From NCBI RefSeq assembly GCF_037893015.1, contig NC_133658.1:282775869-282839868 (forward strand): a DNA stretch of 64,000 nt, in the 5' to 3' direction. Position numbers and translations under genes: made by a program. Source of the stretch: Macrotis lagotis. Its lineage: Eukaryota > Chordata > Mammalia > Peramelemorphia > Peramelidae. Numbering within the stretch: the first letter of the stretch is position 1; each line of letters begins with the position of its first letter. Below, piece after piece: positions 54,340 to 64,000 of this stretch. The notes under the pieces are model-generated. The model ran no database searches and was not told the DNA's origin. It saw only the letters and a list, made by a program, of their open reading frames with translations.

Positions 54340-54530
54340 TAGTTCTTTACAAATATCATTTCATTTTATCCTCACAATAACCTTAGGAGTTGAGTTCTTT
54401 TATTCTTCCTATTTTATAGATGAGGAAACTCAGAGCTTGAATGATTTGTCTAGGATCACGCATCAGAGAGGGTAGTTTGTTCTGAAGTAGGATTTAGCTC
54501 TGGGTTCTTAATTGCTGCACCTAGACACCT
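54340..54530 (-). mobile_element. MIR SINE remnant (antisense)
   Basis: tcattttatcctcacaataac, tagatgaggaaactcagagc and ttgtctaggatcacgcatc. Confidence 0.8.
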
Positions 54531-54949
54531 CTAGTACTAGGAAGAAAACAGGAAATAAGAGGACTTCAGTACTCCTGAGAAAAAATAACTGAGGTCTCTA
54601 GGTTTAAGCCTGTCACAGCAATTGGATGGATCAACTTGATTCCTCTCTCCTTATGTTCCCCCTCTTTAAAATGCAAATAGTAATATCTATACCATTTACT
54701 ATCAGGAGTTCTTCACATAGGGTCTACAACCCAGTCTCTAGATAGATTCTGGAAGGACTATGAATTTGAACTGGAGGGGGGGGGGTCACCAAAAAACCTA
54801 CTTCCTTGTTCCACTAACCTCTAACTGAAATCCAGCATCTCCATTCAAATCATTAAAACCATAAATCCTAGATTGCCAAAGAGACCCAGGATACACAAAG
54901 ATGAAGTCTTATCATATAGGGCTATTGTAAATACCAAATTAGATCTGAA
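54531..54949. other. No recognised feature
   Basis: Unassigned; contains a G-run at 54777-54785. Confidence 0.4.
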
Positions 54950-55110
54950 TGTAAAACAATTTGCAAATGATTTGGGGCTAATTCAAATTTCAGATCTACC
55001 ACTACTTTTACTTTGAGTAAGTGACTTAATTTTTCTTGATTCTGTAAAACAGAGGAGTTGGGACAGAAAACTTTTGATGGCCTTTTCAGCTCTATATCTA
55101 TGATCTTAGT
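54950..55110 (+). mobile_element. MIR SINE remnant (sense)
   Basis: actttgagtaagtgacttaat, attctgtaaaacagaggag, ggccttttcagctctatatcta. Confidence 0.65.
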
Positions 55111-55124
55111 TAATAATAATAGCA

Positions 55125-55310
55125 ACCAGCATTTATATAGTAAAGTTTTCCATGTGCTTTATAAATTTTATTCTCACAATAACCCTGGAAGGGTAGGTAC
55201 TATTATTATCCCCAGGAAATTGAGGCAGACAGTAGTTAAGTGACTTGTCATCAGAAGTAGCTGTAGCTAGATTTGAACTTGGCATTCTATGCACTGCATT
55301 CCCTAGTTAC
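55125..55310 (-). mobile_element. MIR SINE remnant (antisense)
   Basis: ttctcacaataaccctggaag, aaattgaggcagacagtag, gacttgtcatcagaag. Part of it (55158-55219) recurs inverted at 56522-56583. Confidence 0.75.
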
Positions 55311-56116
55311 ATCAGTGGAGAAGTTTCATACTGAAATTTTACTACATGGATTAAAACACAGGTCCAGAGTAAAAATGGAAAAATTCTATTTGGGCAAACT
55401 GTTGAGCTCATGCTTGAGGATCTTATCCAGGAGGATTCTGGTGAATTGAGACCATTGTGTCATTCCATCAAAACAATGGTCTAGCTGCCATTCCTGCAAC
55501 TACCAGTAAGTGTGAGAGATCACTGTATATTTATCACCTTAGGGTGTAGCACTTCTTGGCTTCTTTTTCTTTATTCCATCATTTGCTAGTGACAATGGGA
55601 GCTGGGTCTAAGCAGTGACTTTGTCTATACTGCATAAGTGAAAGAGCTGGCACTGTGGGTCAAAAGTAGCTTCTGCTTAATATGGTTCCCTTTTGACTTA
55701 AAGATAGGGAAGAAAATGGTTTCAAAGATTGGGCATACTCTTAGAAACTTGCAGGTTCTGAACCTGCTTATACAACCTAGTAAGAAGTCAGGAAAAATGG
55801 GAGTATCAAGGCAGCCCAGTTACTGAGAGTCTCTGGACTTTGAACACATCATTTCTACTCCAATGACCAGGTGGGTCAGTCTGTCCCCTTCTTGGGAGGA
55901 AATGAATCTTAAACATAGATATCTTCAAACCTCTTTAACTTGGAAAATGGTCAACTCACAATTCTAGGAAATTAGTCAGTGTAACAGCTGCTTAGTTCAA
56001 ACTAAATCCTTCTTCCTACTTCTTTCCATCTGTCACTGTCATTAAGCACTAAGATGCTCACAATAAAAATATAATATCTTATGATGGGCTGCTTTTTCCA
56101 AAGCAATTGAGAAAGG
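55311..56116. other. No recognised feature
   Basis: About 800 bp, no supported repeat or gene. Confidence 0.45.
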
Positions 56117-56268
56117 TATTTTTTTTTTGTTTTTGCAAGGCAAATGGGGTTAAGTGGCTTGCCCAAGGCCACACAGCTAGGTAATTATTAAGTGTCTGAG
56201 ACCAGATTTGAACCCAGGTACTCCTGACTCCAGGGCCAATGCTTTATCCACTGTACCACCTAGCCGCC
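56117..56268 (-). mobile_element. WSINE1-type SINE (antisense)
   Basis: Complete, with head at the right (ccacctagccgccc). The flanks aaRgtattt suggest a short TSD. Confidence 0.92.
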
Positions 56269-56301
56269 CAAGAAGTATTTAAAAAAAAAAACCTATTATT
56301 T

Positions 56302-56625
56302 AGCGGCAGCTAGATGGCATAGTGGTTAAAGCACTGGCCCTGAAGTCAGGAGGACCTGAGTTCAAGTTCAACCTCAGGCACTAAATAATTGCCTCAATAA
56401 TTACATACAAAATGAAGTGAACAGAACCAGGAGACCAGTGTACACAATAACAGCAAAACAGCACGATGATCAATTGTGAATGACTTAGCTATTCTCAGCA
56501 ATGCAATGATCTGATTGATAGTTTCCTGGGGATAATAATAGTACCTATCCTTCCAGGGTTATTGTGAGAATAAAATTTATAAACTGGGCAAGTCACTTAA
56601 TCTCATTGCTTTAAATAAATAATTT
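56302..56625 (+). mobile_element. Mosaic SINE: WSINE1 head and tail with foreign middle
   Basis: The WSINE1 head (56302-56395) stops at ataattgcct and the WSINE1 tail resumes at 56585 (gggcaagtcacttaatctc). Between them are about 107 bp matching the reverse complement of 53667-53773 (L1 3' region) and 62 bp matching the reverse complement of 55158-55219 (MIR), the latter with one mismatch. Confidence 0.8.
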
Positions 56626-56626
56626 T

Positions 56627-56768
56627 TAAAGGTTTTTTTGCAAGGCAAACAGGGTTAAGTGGCTTGCCCAAGGCTACACAGCTAGGTAATTACTAAGTGT
56701 CTGAGACCGGATTTGAACCCAGGTACTCCTGAGCCGGTGCTTTATCCACTACGCCACCTAGCCACCCC
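56627..56768 (-). mobile_element. WSINE1-type SINE (antisense)
   Basis: Near-consensus copy missing a few bases between 'actcctga' and 'gccggtgc'. Abuts the mosaic SINE. Confidence 0.9.
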
Positions 56769-58488
56769 TATAAATTTAAAAAAAAAAAGATAGTTTTAAA
56801 AGTATATTATTTATTGCTGTTTTCAGCTTCTTTTATTACCACAGTGTCCCATATATCCCTCTCCCTCACCCGCCTTGAGAGCAAATAGCTTCCAAATATC
56901 AAATAGTGGTTTAGTGGTTTTTTAGAAAGGAAAAATATCAACACAATTGGTCAATGCATTGAGAAAGTCTGAAAAAAATGTGCAATGTGTAATATCTGTG
57001 GACCTCCAATCTCCATAAAGGGCTAGGATGGGGGGGGTGCCTTATCATATCTTTTCATTTAAGTTCATTAGATTTTTAAAATTTTGTTACATTTACTTTT
57101 CATTTTGGGGGGTGTGTCATTTTTTTTGCCATTTACATTGTTAGAGTTACTATGTATGTTGTTTTCTTGACTCTACTTACTTCACTCTGCATAATTCATG
57201 TAGGTCTTTCCATGCTTCTCTATAATTATTACATAAATCATTTCTTGCTACAAAATAGTTACACTCATGTAGTTCAATTTGTTTAGTCATTGCCCAATCA
57301 ATAGGTACCTACACACAATGAGTAACTATCACCAAAAGGGCCAGTATAATTGTTTTGGAATGTTTGGGGACTTTTTCTTATCATTGGCTTCCTTGGGAGA
57401 ATAAATCCAGTATAAACAAAATTACTAGTTCAAAGGATATGCACAGTTTAGTTACTTTATTTGTATAATTCCAAATTGTTTCCCAAAATGTGTGTACCAT
57501 TTCCCAACTCCACAACAATAGATTGATGTATTTGTTTTCCCACAACCTCATCAACAATGATTTGTTATTTTTTGTCATTTTTTCCAATTTTCTGGGCATG
57601 TGGTCAAACTAATGTTTTGATCAGTATTGATCTTATTATTAGTAATTTGGAAGATTTTTTTCATGTAGTCATGAATACTTTGTGGTTCTTCTTTTGAAAA
57701 CTGCTTTTATCCTTTGACCATTTATTTCATGGGAAATAGCATATATGTGAGTGTACATAAGTACATAGAGACAAACATAGAAACACATATATTTGAATAT
57801 GTGTATGAGAGAGAGTTAGTTTCAAAATCTTAGATACCAAACCCTTATCAGAGAAATCTGATACAATAGTTTTACCATTTGTTTCTTCAGATTTTCTAGA
57901 CAAAGTAATGTCATCCATGCAGAAACTTTTCAGTATTAAGTAATCAAAGTAATCAGTTTTATCTTTTGTAATTGCCTCCGTTACTTGTTTGGTTGTGAGA
58001 AATGAATGATCTGCTTCTTTTCTAACTTTTAAAATATGACCTTTAATATTAAAGTCATATCTATTTGGAATGTATTGTGGAGTATCATGTAAGTGTTGGT
58101 CTAAGTTTAACTTCTGCCAGAGAGTTTTTAGTTTTCTCAGCAATTTTTATCAAACTTTTTCATAGGTAACTTTTGTTTTTTTACTTTATGAAACCGTGGA
58201 TTATTGAGTTCTATTGCTTTTGAATCTCTCTTGTCTAGTCTGTTCCACTGATCCATTCCTCTATTTTTTGGTTTTGATTCCTGATGCTTTCTAATATAGT
58301 GGTAAGCCTGGAAGTACTATTCCACTTCATTATTTACCTTGAACTTTTGTTTCTCCAAATGAATTTGGAGTAATAATTTTAGGATAATAATAATAATAAT
58401 AATTTTATCAAGCTCTATAAAATATCTTCTTGGTAAATTGATTGGTATGGTATTAAAAGTATAAATTAATTTTAATAGTATTGGTTTT

Positions 58489-58652
58489 GGGGGGAGGTTA
58501 GGTGGCATTGTGGATAAAGTACCGGCTTGGAATCAGGAGTACCTGGGTTCAAATCTGGTCTTAGACACTTAATAATCACCTAGCTGTGTGGCCTTGGACA
58601 AGCCACTTAATCCCATTTGCCTCGCAAAAACCTAAAAAAATTTTTAAAAAAT
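58489..58652 (+). mobile_element. WSINE1-type SINE in L1, exact TSD
   Basis: Exact 13-bp duplication tagtattggtttt at 58476-58488 and 58653-58665. Confidence 0.95.
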
Positions 58653-58964
58653 TAGTATTGGTTTTTTTATATTAGTACTGTCTAGACATGAGCACTGAAT
58701 ATTCTTCCAGTTGTTTATTTACATTGTTTAATTATTTAAGGAGTGTTTTGTAACTAAAAGCATATAAATCTTTTGTATGCTTTGGAAGATCAATTGCCAT
58801 GTATTTTATGTTTTTTGTAGTTATTTGGATTGAGATTTGGATGGAATACTACTGAAGTATAAGAAATAATGAGAAGGATAGTCTCAGAAAAACCTGGAAA
58901 GATTAATATAAGCTTATGCAAAGTGAAATGTATTGGGTACAAAATAACATCAATATTGTAAAAT

Positions 58965-59169
58965 GATTGGGGCGGCTAGGTGGTGCAGTGGATAAAGCAC
59001 CAGCCTTGGAGTCAGGAGTACCTGGGTTCAAATACAACCTCAGATGCACCAGCCTTGGAGTCAGGAGTACCTGGGTTCAAATCCGACCTCAGACACTCAA
59101 TAATTACCTAGCCTTGTGGCCTTGGGCAAGCCACTTAAACCCATTGTCTTGAAAAATCTAAAAACAAAA
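58965..59169 (+). mobile_element. WSINE1-type SINE with internal 49-bp tandem duplication
   Basis: The segment from gcaccagccttggagtcagg through the B box is present twice (58997-59045 and 59046-59094), giving two B boxes behind one A box. The 13-bp duplication aatattgtaaaat lies at 58952-58964 and 59170-59182. Confidence 0.93.
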
Positions 59170-59370
59170 AATATTGTAAAATAATCAACTGTGAATGACT
59201 TAGCTATTCCCAACAATACAATAATTGAGATTTCCCTTCTATGATTGCTTTAAAATTGTTTTTATTTTATTCCCAATTACATGTAAAAACAATTTTTAAT
59301 ATTTTTTTTAAATTTTGAGTTCCAAATTCTCTCCTTCCCTTTCCACTCCCCTCATTAAAAATTCAAGCAG

Positions 59371-59510
59371 GGGATAGCTAGGTGGCACAGTGCATAGAGC
59401 ACCAACTCTAGAGACAGCAGGATCTGAGTTCAAATATGACCTCAGACACTTAATAATTGCTAGCTGTGTAGTCTTATGCAAGTTACTTAACCCTACTGCC
59501 TTAAATATTT
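59371..59510 (+). mobile_element. WSINE1-type SINE, older copy
   Basis: gggatagctaggtggcacag head, gagttcaaata B box and a degenerate tail. The flanks aaatKcaagca suggest an imperfect TSD near 59357-59368 and 59514-59524. Confidence 0.88.
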
Positions 59511-59974
59511 TTTTAAATGCAAGCAATTCAGTATAGCTTATAAACAAGCAATTATATATAGCATATTCTCATATTAGTCATGTAAAATGAAATACAGACA
59601 AAAAGAAAAAGACAAACAAGAAAAATGAAGTTAAAAACAGATGCTTTAATCTGCATTCAGATTTCATCAACTCTATCTCTGGAGAGTGATAGCATTTTTA
59701 TCATAAGTCCTTCAGAATTCTCTTGAATCATTGCATTGATGAGAATAACAAGGTCATTCACAATTGATCATCAGACAATATTGCTGTCACAACTGTTCTC
59801 CAGATTTTGTTCATTTCATTTAAATCAGTGAAAGTAAGACTTTACAGGGGTTTTTTTGAGATCATCCTGCTCATCATTTCTGATAATATAATAGTATTCT
59901 ATCTATGATTGCTTTTTTGAATTTTTGCTATTATTATTATATAGAAATGCTGTTGATTTTTTGCAAATTTATTT

Positions 59975-60130
59975 ATTTGTTTGTTTGTTTATTTTTGTAA
60001 GGCAAATGGGGTTAAGTGGCTTGCTTGCCCAAGGCCACACAGCTAGGTTATTATTAGACTGGATTTGAACCCAGGTACTCCTGACTCCAGGGCCGGTGCT
60101 TTATCCACTACGCCACCTAGCTGCCCTGAG
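59975..60130 (-). mobile_element. WSINE1-type SINE (antisense)
   Basis: Contains a small local duplication (ggcttgcttgccc) and a deletion after aggttatt. aatttattt flanks it at 59966-59974 and 60131-60139. Confidence 0.9.
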
Positions 60131-60469
60131 AATTTATTTTTTAACCTGCAAATTTACTGAAGGTATTCATTATCTCAATTATTATCTTTACTGGTTCCCT
60201 GAAGTTTTCCAAATAAAATATTATTTCATCAGCAGAGATAGTTTTATCTTCTTTTTACATATATTTATTACTTTAACTCCTTTCTCTTTCTTATTGATAT
60301 TGCTAACATTTCCAGTGCTATATAGTGAGAAGAGTGAGCAGCTTGCTTCACACTTATATTTGTTGGAAAAAGTTCTAGAGTATCTGTATTACATATAATT
60401 GCTTTTGGATTTAGATAATACTTTTTTTTATTAAATCAGAAAAATATTTATTTGAAGAATGGGTATTTC

Positions 60470-61075
60470 TTTTTTTGTTTTTTAAAGCTTATTTAGTATT
60501 TTAATTTTCCTCCAAATTCATGTAAAAACAAATTTTAGCATTCATTTTTAAAACTTTAAATTCTAAATTCCCTCCTCCCCATTTGAGAAGGCAAGTCATT
60601 TGATAAAGGCTATGCTTATGTAGCCATGCAAGATATTTCCATAATAATCATATTGTAAAAAGCCCTCAAGAAAAATAAAGTTAAAAAAAAGTATGCTTCA
60701 GTTTGTATTCAAACATCATCAGTTCTTTCTCTGGGGATAGCATTTTTTATAATAAGTTCTTCAGAGTTGTCTTGAATCATCGTATTGCTGAGAATAGCTA
60801 AGTCATTCACAGTTGATTATCTTACAATATTGAAGTACCCAATACATTTCATTTTGCATAAGCTTATATAAATCTTTCCAGGTTTTTCTGAGAGTATCCT
60901 GCTCATCATTCCTTATATTTCAACAGTATTCCATCCAAATCACATACCACAATTTGTTCAGCCATTCCCTAGTTGGAGGATTCCTCTCAATTTCCAATTT
61001 TCTCTTTCACCAGAAAAGAGTTACTATGAATATTTTTGTAAAAATCTCTTTTGAAACACAGACCATCTAGAACAG
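60470..61075 (-). mobile_element. L1 3' portion (antisense)
   Basis: Tail at about 60475 (ttagtattttaattttcctcc), then ctaaattccctcctcccc and 3' ORF2 region up to gaatatttttgtaaaaatctc. Bases 60835-60945 are an inverted near-copy of 58838-58945. Confidence 0.82.
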
Positions 61076-61560
61076 TGTTTTACATATAACATGTTCTTGA
61101 GAAAGAACATGGACTTGACCTCTGATTTCACTGATATCTATTTATATAGCTCAGTAGCTCTACCTCTTGGAATCTTAGAGAGCTATCTGGTACACATATA
61201 TCATTGGGAGGAATAGAACTCAGGTCTTCCTGACTCTGTGGCCAGCTCTCTATCACTACTGCAAACTACTTTTCCACATAATATATCCTTAAAAAAGGTT
61301 TTGCTTGTAAAAATAAAATTAATCTCTCATAAAAACTTAACTTGGGTTTATTTGAAATCCTTTCACTCAGGAATATTTATCACAATTCACATTTTTGAAA
61401 GTGTGATACTGATAGAGAAGAAAGATTTGCCTGATTATATTACCTTAACAACAGAAGAAATTCTATGGACTTTCCAATTGTCTGTGCTTATAGGACCGGG
61501 TCTGTTTGTATTTACTACCTGTCTCAGTTTAATAGTTCTTATTTAAGTTTCTGATATCAA
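61076..61560. other. Mostly unrecognised; short MIR piece
   Basis: A reversed MIR/SINE end is visible near 61205-61260 (gaactcaggtcttcctgactc, agctctctatc). The plus-strand frame 61238-61546 is 102 codons with hydrophobic stretches but no recognised family, so it is not called. Confidence 0.4.
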
Positions 61561-61573
61561 AAGTAATGAATAG

Positions 61574-61718
61574 GGGCGGCTAGATGGCGCAGTGGACAAA
61601 GCACCGGCCCTGGAGTCAGGAGGACCTGGGTTAAAATCCGGTCTCAGACACTTAATAATTACCTAGCTGTGTGGCCTTGGGCAAGCCACTTAACCCCATT
61701 GCCTTGCAAAAAAAAAAA
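61574..61718 (+). mobile_element. WSINE1-type SINE, near-consensus, exact TSD
   Basis: Exact 13-bp duplication aagtaatgaatag at 61561-61573 and 61719-61731. Pure A tail. Confidence 0.95.
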
Positions 61719-61811
61719 AAGTAATGAATAGACTTGCCTTCAAATCCCTACAGCAAGTAAATAGACTACCAGTGAAACAAATTTTCCATCCATATCTTGA
61801 AGGGAAATGTG

Positions 61812-62052
61812 TGTTCAATTGTTTTTCAGTCATGTTGGAGTCTTCAAGGGTCACATTTGGGATTTTCTTGGCAATGAAAAATCTTTCTAGAATGTTTGTC
61901 ATTTCCTTCTCCATTTCATTTTACAGATGAGGAAACTGAGGCAAACAGTACTAAGTGACTTGCCCAGAGTCACACAGTGACACAGTGAATTCAGGAAAAT
62001 GAGTCTGATTCCAGGTCCAGTCCTCTCTCTATTGTACCACATTGCTGCTCTA
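61812..62052 (-). mobile_element. Older CORE-SINE (antisense)
   Basis: gttcaattgtttttcagtcat, cacatttgggattttcttggc, cagatgaggaaactgaggca, gacttgcccagagtcacac and a degenerate head. Confidence 0.82.
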
Positions 62053-62062
62053 AGGAAATTTT

Positions 62063-62105
<43 letters not shown>

Positions 62106-62162
62106 TGGATACAGATATGGGTATGGATATGGATATGGATATGGGTATGGATATGGATATGG

Positions 62163-62221
<59 letters not shown>

Positions 62222-62223
62222 TA
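62063..62223. repeat. Compound microsatellite (GATA)n-(GGATAT)n-(ATACAT)n
   Basis: Three arrays in series: tagatagata, then hexamers of ggatat/gggtat, then atacat. Open frames on the minus strand over this region are artefacts. Confidence 0.97.
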
Positions 62224-64000
62224 GATGTAAAATCCAGGAAAAAACACACACATTTATATTAACCACGAGGAATATGGGAATATGGAAGGAAACCATTCAT
62301 GCTACATTGTAAGGAGGATACCCTCATGTTCACACTAATGATACCTTTTCTCATTTGAGAAATCTTGGCAGAACCAGATTAGATTCCAGTCTGATTTTCT
62401 CTGGAGAAGTACTCATCTTCAGATTGGTTGGCATTCAGGGTGAGGCATCTCACAGGTCAGTGATCCCAGACTAAGTGGCTTTTCTAGAATTGTTAATCTG
62501 AGGTTTGGTTGTTTTTTAAATATTTGTGTTAAAGATAATAAACAATTGGTCTTTTCAAACTTTGCCAATTACCTATTCATAGACCCAATTTATCTTGCCC
62601 AGACAGAATATTCTTATGAAGACAACTGGTCAGTCATATGATCATGGTTCTGACTTTGGAAGGGATGTTAAGAGTTCATCTAGTTGAACCCTCTCTTTAA
62701 AAAAGTATCAATCACTTTTTGTTTTTATACCACTTACAGTTCCTAACATATCTCTCTTTGCCCCTCTCAGAAAGCTATGGGGGAAAAAAGATAAGCAAAA
62801 ACAATCAATACAATGAAAATGTCTGACATTTTAAGAAAGGAGAGAAGAGGAGAGGAGAAGAAAGGAGAACTATTTATCCTGTACACATTATGTGCTAAAT
62901 ACACCCTGTGCTTAGAGCTGGGAATATAAATAGAAAAATGAAAACAGTCTCTGTTCTCCAGAAACTCTTTGCTTTAATTAGTATAGATAACAAATGAAAG
63001 GAATTTCTTCTGCTGGGCAAATGATAAGGACCAGAAATACTAAGTCTGCTTGCCTTTGGGGCAAAGAGCAAGGGCCAAGATTCTTAGTTATATTAATAGG
63101 TCAGATGACAGTGCCTAGGGTCTAGAGGACCAGAGGCAGGGCAAATGGTAAGATCTGAAGAAACTTAGGTTGAAATATCAGGAGAAATGGTAAGATTTGA
63201 TTATGCTTTCCATTACTGGAATAACAAGGATGATTTCTATATCATCCAAGTGATATGAGCAGGCAGTCAGGCAGCTTGGTTGTGTGTGTATGTGGTTTGG
63301 GGGTGAAATTTTCATTGTCCAAATTTAATATTTGAATGTTACAAGTACCACAGCAAAAGAATGTATATGGAAAGTGTTGAATATACTACTGATCTATAGT
63401 TTTATTTGCCCAACACATTTTCTTATGGGCTAACACTCAAGTTTTCACTATGAGTGCAATAGTATGTTATAGTAAACAAGGAGGTGGGGGTGGAGGTGGG
63501 AGGTGGGGAAATTGTGGTCAATCTAGTGTTTGAATATGGAGGTGTGAGAAAAAGACAAAGTTTAACTTGCTATATAAGTTGCTAAGTGCAAGTATAGAAG
63601 ACAGTGTCAAATGGAACTTGTTAAATACAGAATCAGTATTACAAAGGAACAAAAGTGAGACTAGATGAGGGATAATGAACTAGAAAAGCAGGGAGCTTGA
63701 ATGGAGATACTAGGAGTCACAATGAAAATATCATGTATATGTCTAGGATCAATTCTTGGATTGATTGGGAATGAGAATGGAAAAGATTTGGAATGTTTTG
63801 CTCTGCATTGCCTCTGCCAGATGCTCCCCATGTTAATGAACCAAACACACAGTAAACTCTCTGGCTTAGCAGTTCTTTCTATCCATCTCCATAGTGATAG
63901 TGGGAAACTTCCTCCCAAGGCAATTTCACTCTTTTCTCAAGCACCTGGCTGGGTCTTCCTCTCCACTCCATCCACACCATAGAGATTTGAGTCAGGAAGA
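62224..64000. other. Mostly unrecognised sequence to the window end
   Basis: Contains an old repeat fragment near 62875-62985 (attatgtgctaaatacaccc, gagctgggaatataaatag) of the same type as at 7.2 kb. Minus and plus frames near 63661-63982 lack recognisable domains. Confidence 0.45.
63480..63508 (+). repeat. G-rich tract with G-quadruplex potential
   Basis: ggaggtgggggtggaggtgg and following gaggtgggg give several G-runs with short loops on the plus strand. Folding is a prediction. Confidence 0.6.

Larger units (their letters stand above)
56850..60420 (-). mobile_element. Old L1 (antisense), ORF2 through 3' region, with nested SINEs
   Basis: Minus-strand pieces in L1 order. A degenerate RT catalytic block lies near 60180-60260 (FADD-like, now SLLMK). 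RFNTIPINLPRR lies near 58.45 kb, KTLWQKLNLDQHLHDTPQYIPNRYDF near 58.1 kb, and C-terminal pieces follow down to 57.1 kb. Between 58850 and 59900 it contains a sense L1 piece, an antisense L1 3' tail (59245-59900) and several SINEs. Confidence 0.8.

Noticed and set aside
61238..61546. 102-codon plus-strand frame with hydrophobic segments
   Set aside because: Begins in a reversed SINE/MIR end. The hydrophobic content comes from T-rich DNA, and no family resemblance was seen.
62050..62296. Minus-strand frames of up to 101 codons
   Set aside because: Translations of the compound GATA/GGATAT/ATACAT microsatellite.

Overview
This window looks like intergenic or intronic DNA from an Australian marsupial, plausibly a dasyurid. 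The main reason is about 35 copies of a tRNA-derived SINE matching the marsupial WSINE1/WALLSI type, together with marsupial-type L1, half-L1 (HAL1-like), RTE/BovB, MAR1-type SINE, L2, L3/CR1, MIR/CORE-SINE and hAT-like repeats. The species is an inference. I found no intact host protein-coding exon, rRNA, tRNA gene or CRISPR array. The gene-derived sequences are two dead retrocopies, GAMT (minus strand, about 5.2-5.8 kb) and RAB5C (plus strand, 37.5-39.1 kb). All other coding traces are broken retroelement frames.

Layout. 0-7 kb: old repeats, a (TTTC)n tract, the GAMT retrocopy and SINEs. 7.3-10.7 kb: a minus-strand L1 with an exact 16-bp target-site duplication (TSD), holding a second inverted L1 fragment and two SINEs. 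12.5-18.1 kb: an old plus-strand L1 running from 5' UTR to 3' end, broken by an antisense L1 and five SINEs. 18.9-21.1 kb: an L2 element interrupted by a small ERV env/LTR fragment and by a SINE-L1 chimeric insert. 22.5-28.6 kb: two copies of a half-L1 composite element. 29-37 kb: mostly unrecognised sequence with microsatellites and scattered old repeats. 37-39.4 kb: an RTE fragment split by the RAB5C retrocopy. 39.4-42.8 kb: L2 and L1 remnants. 42.8-44.8 kb: about 2 kb without recognised repeats. 44.8-50.3 kb: a deeply nested L1 block that contains the third half-L1 composite. 50.3-56.8 kb: L2, a 111-bp-arm inverted repeat, RTE, L1 and a mosaic SINE. 56.8-61.1 kb: old minus-strand L1 with nested SINEs. 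61.1-64 kb: a SINE, a compound microsatellite and largely unrecognised sequence.

The most notable system is a family of half-L1 composite retroelements. It has an L1-type 5' UTR and an ORF1 but no recognisable ORF2. Its long 3' region carries three antisense tRNA-SINE-derived modules. Three copies are present: A at 22548-23168 (5'-truncated, with a twin-priming inversion), B at 25111-28630 (full length, with an apparent 3' transduction) and C at 45090-48174 (minus strand, inserted in an older L1). Each is bounded by a target-site duplication, so the composite moved as a unit. B and C share an in-frame TAG at the same ORF1 codon.

How the parts relate: the SINEs, the half-L1 copies and both retrocopies depend on L1-type or RTE-type machinery supplied in trans. 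The RT-bearing L1 fragments seen here are all broken, so nothing in this window can mobilise itself. Coordinates of old repeats are approximate. TSD coordinates were read base by base.
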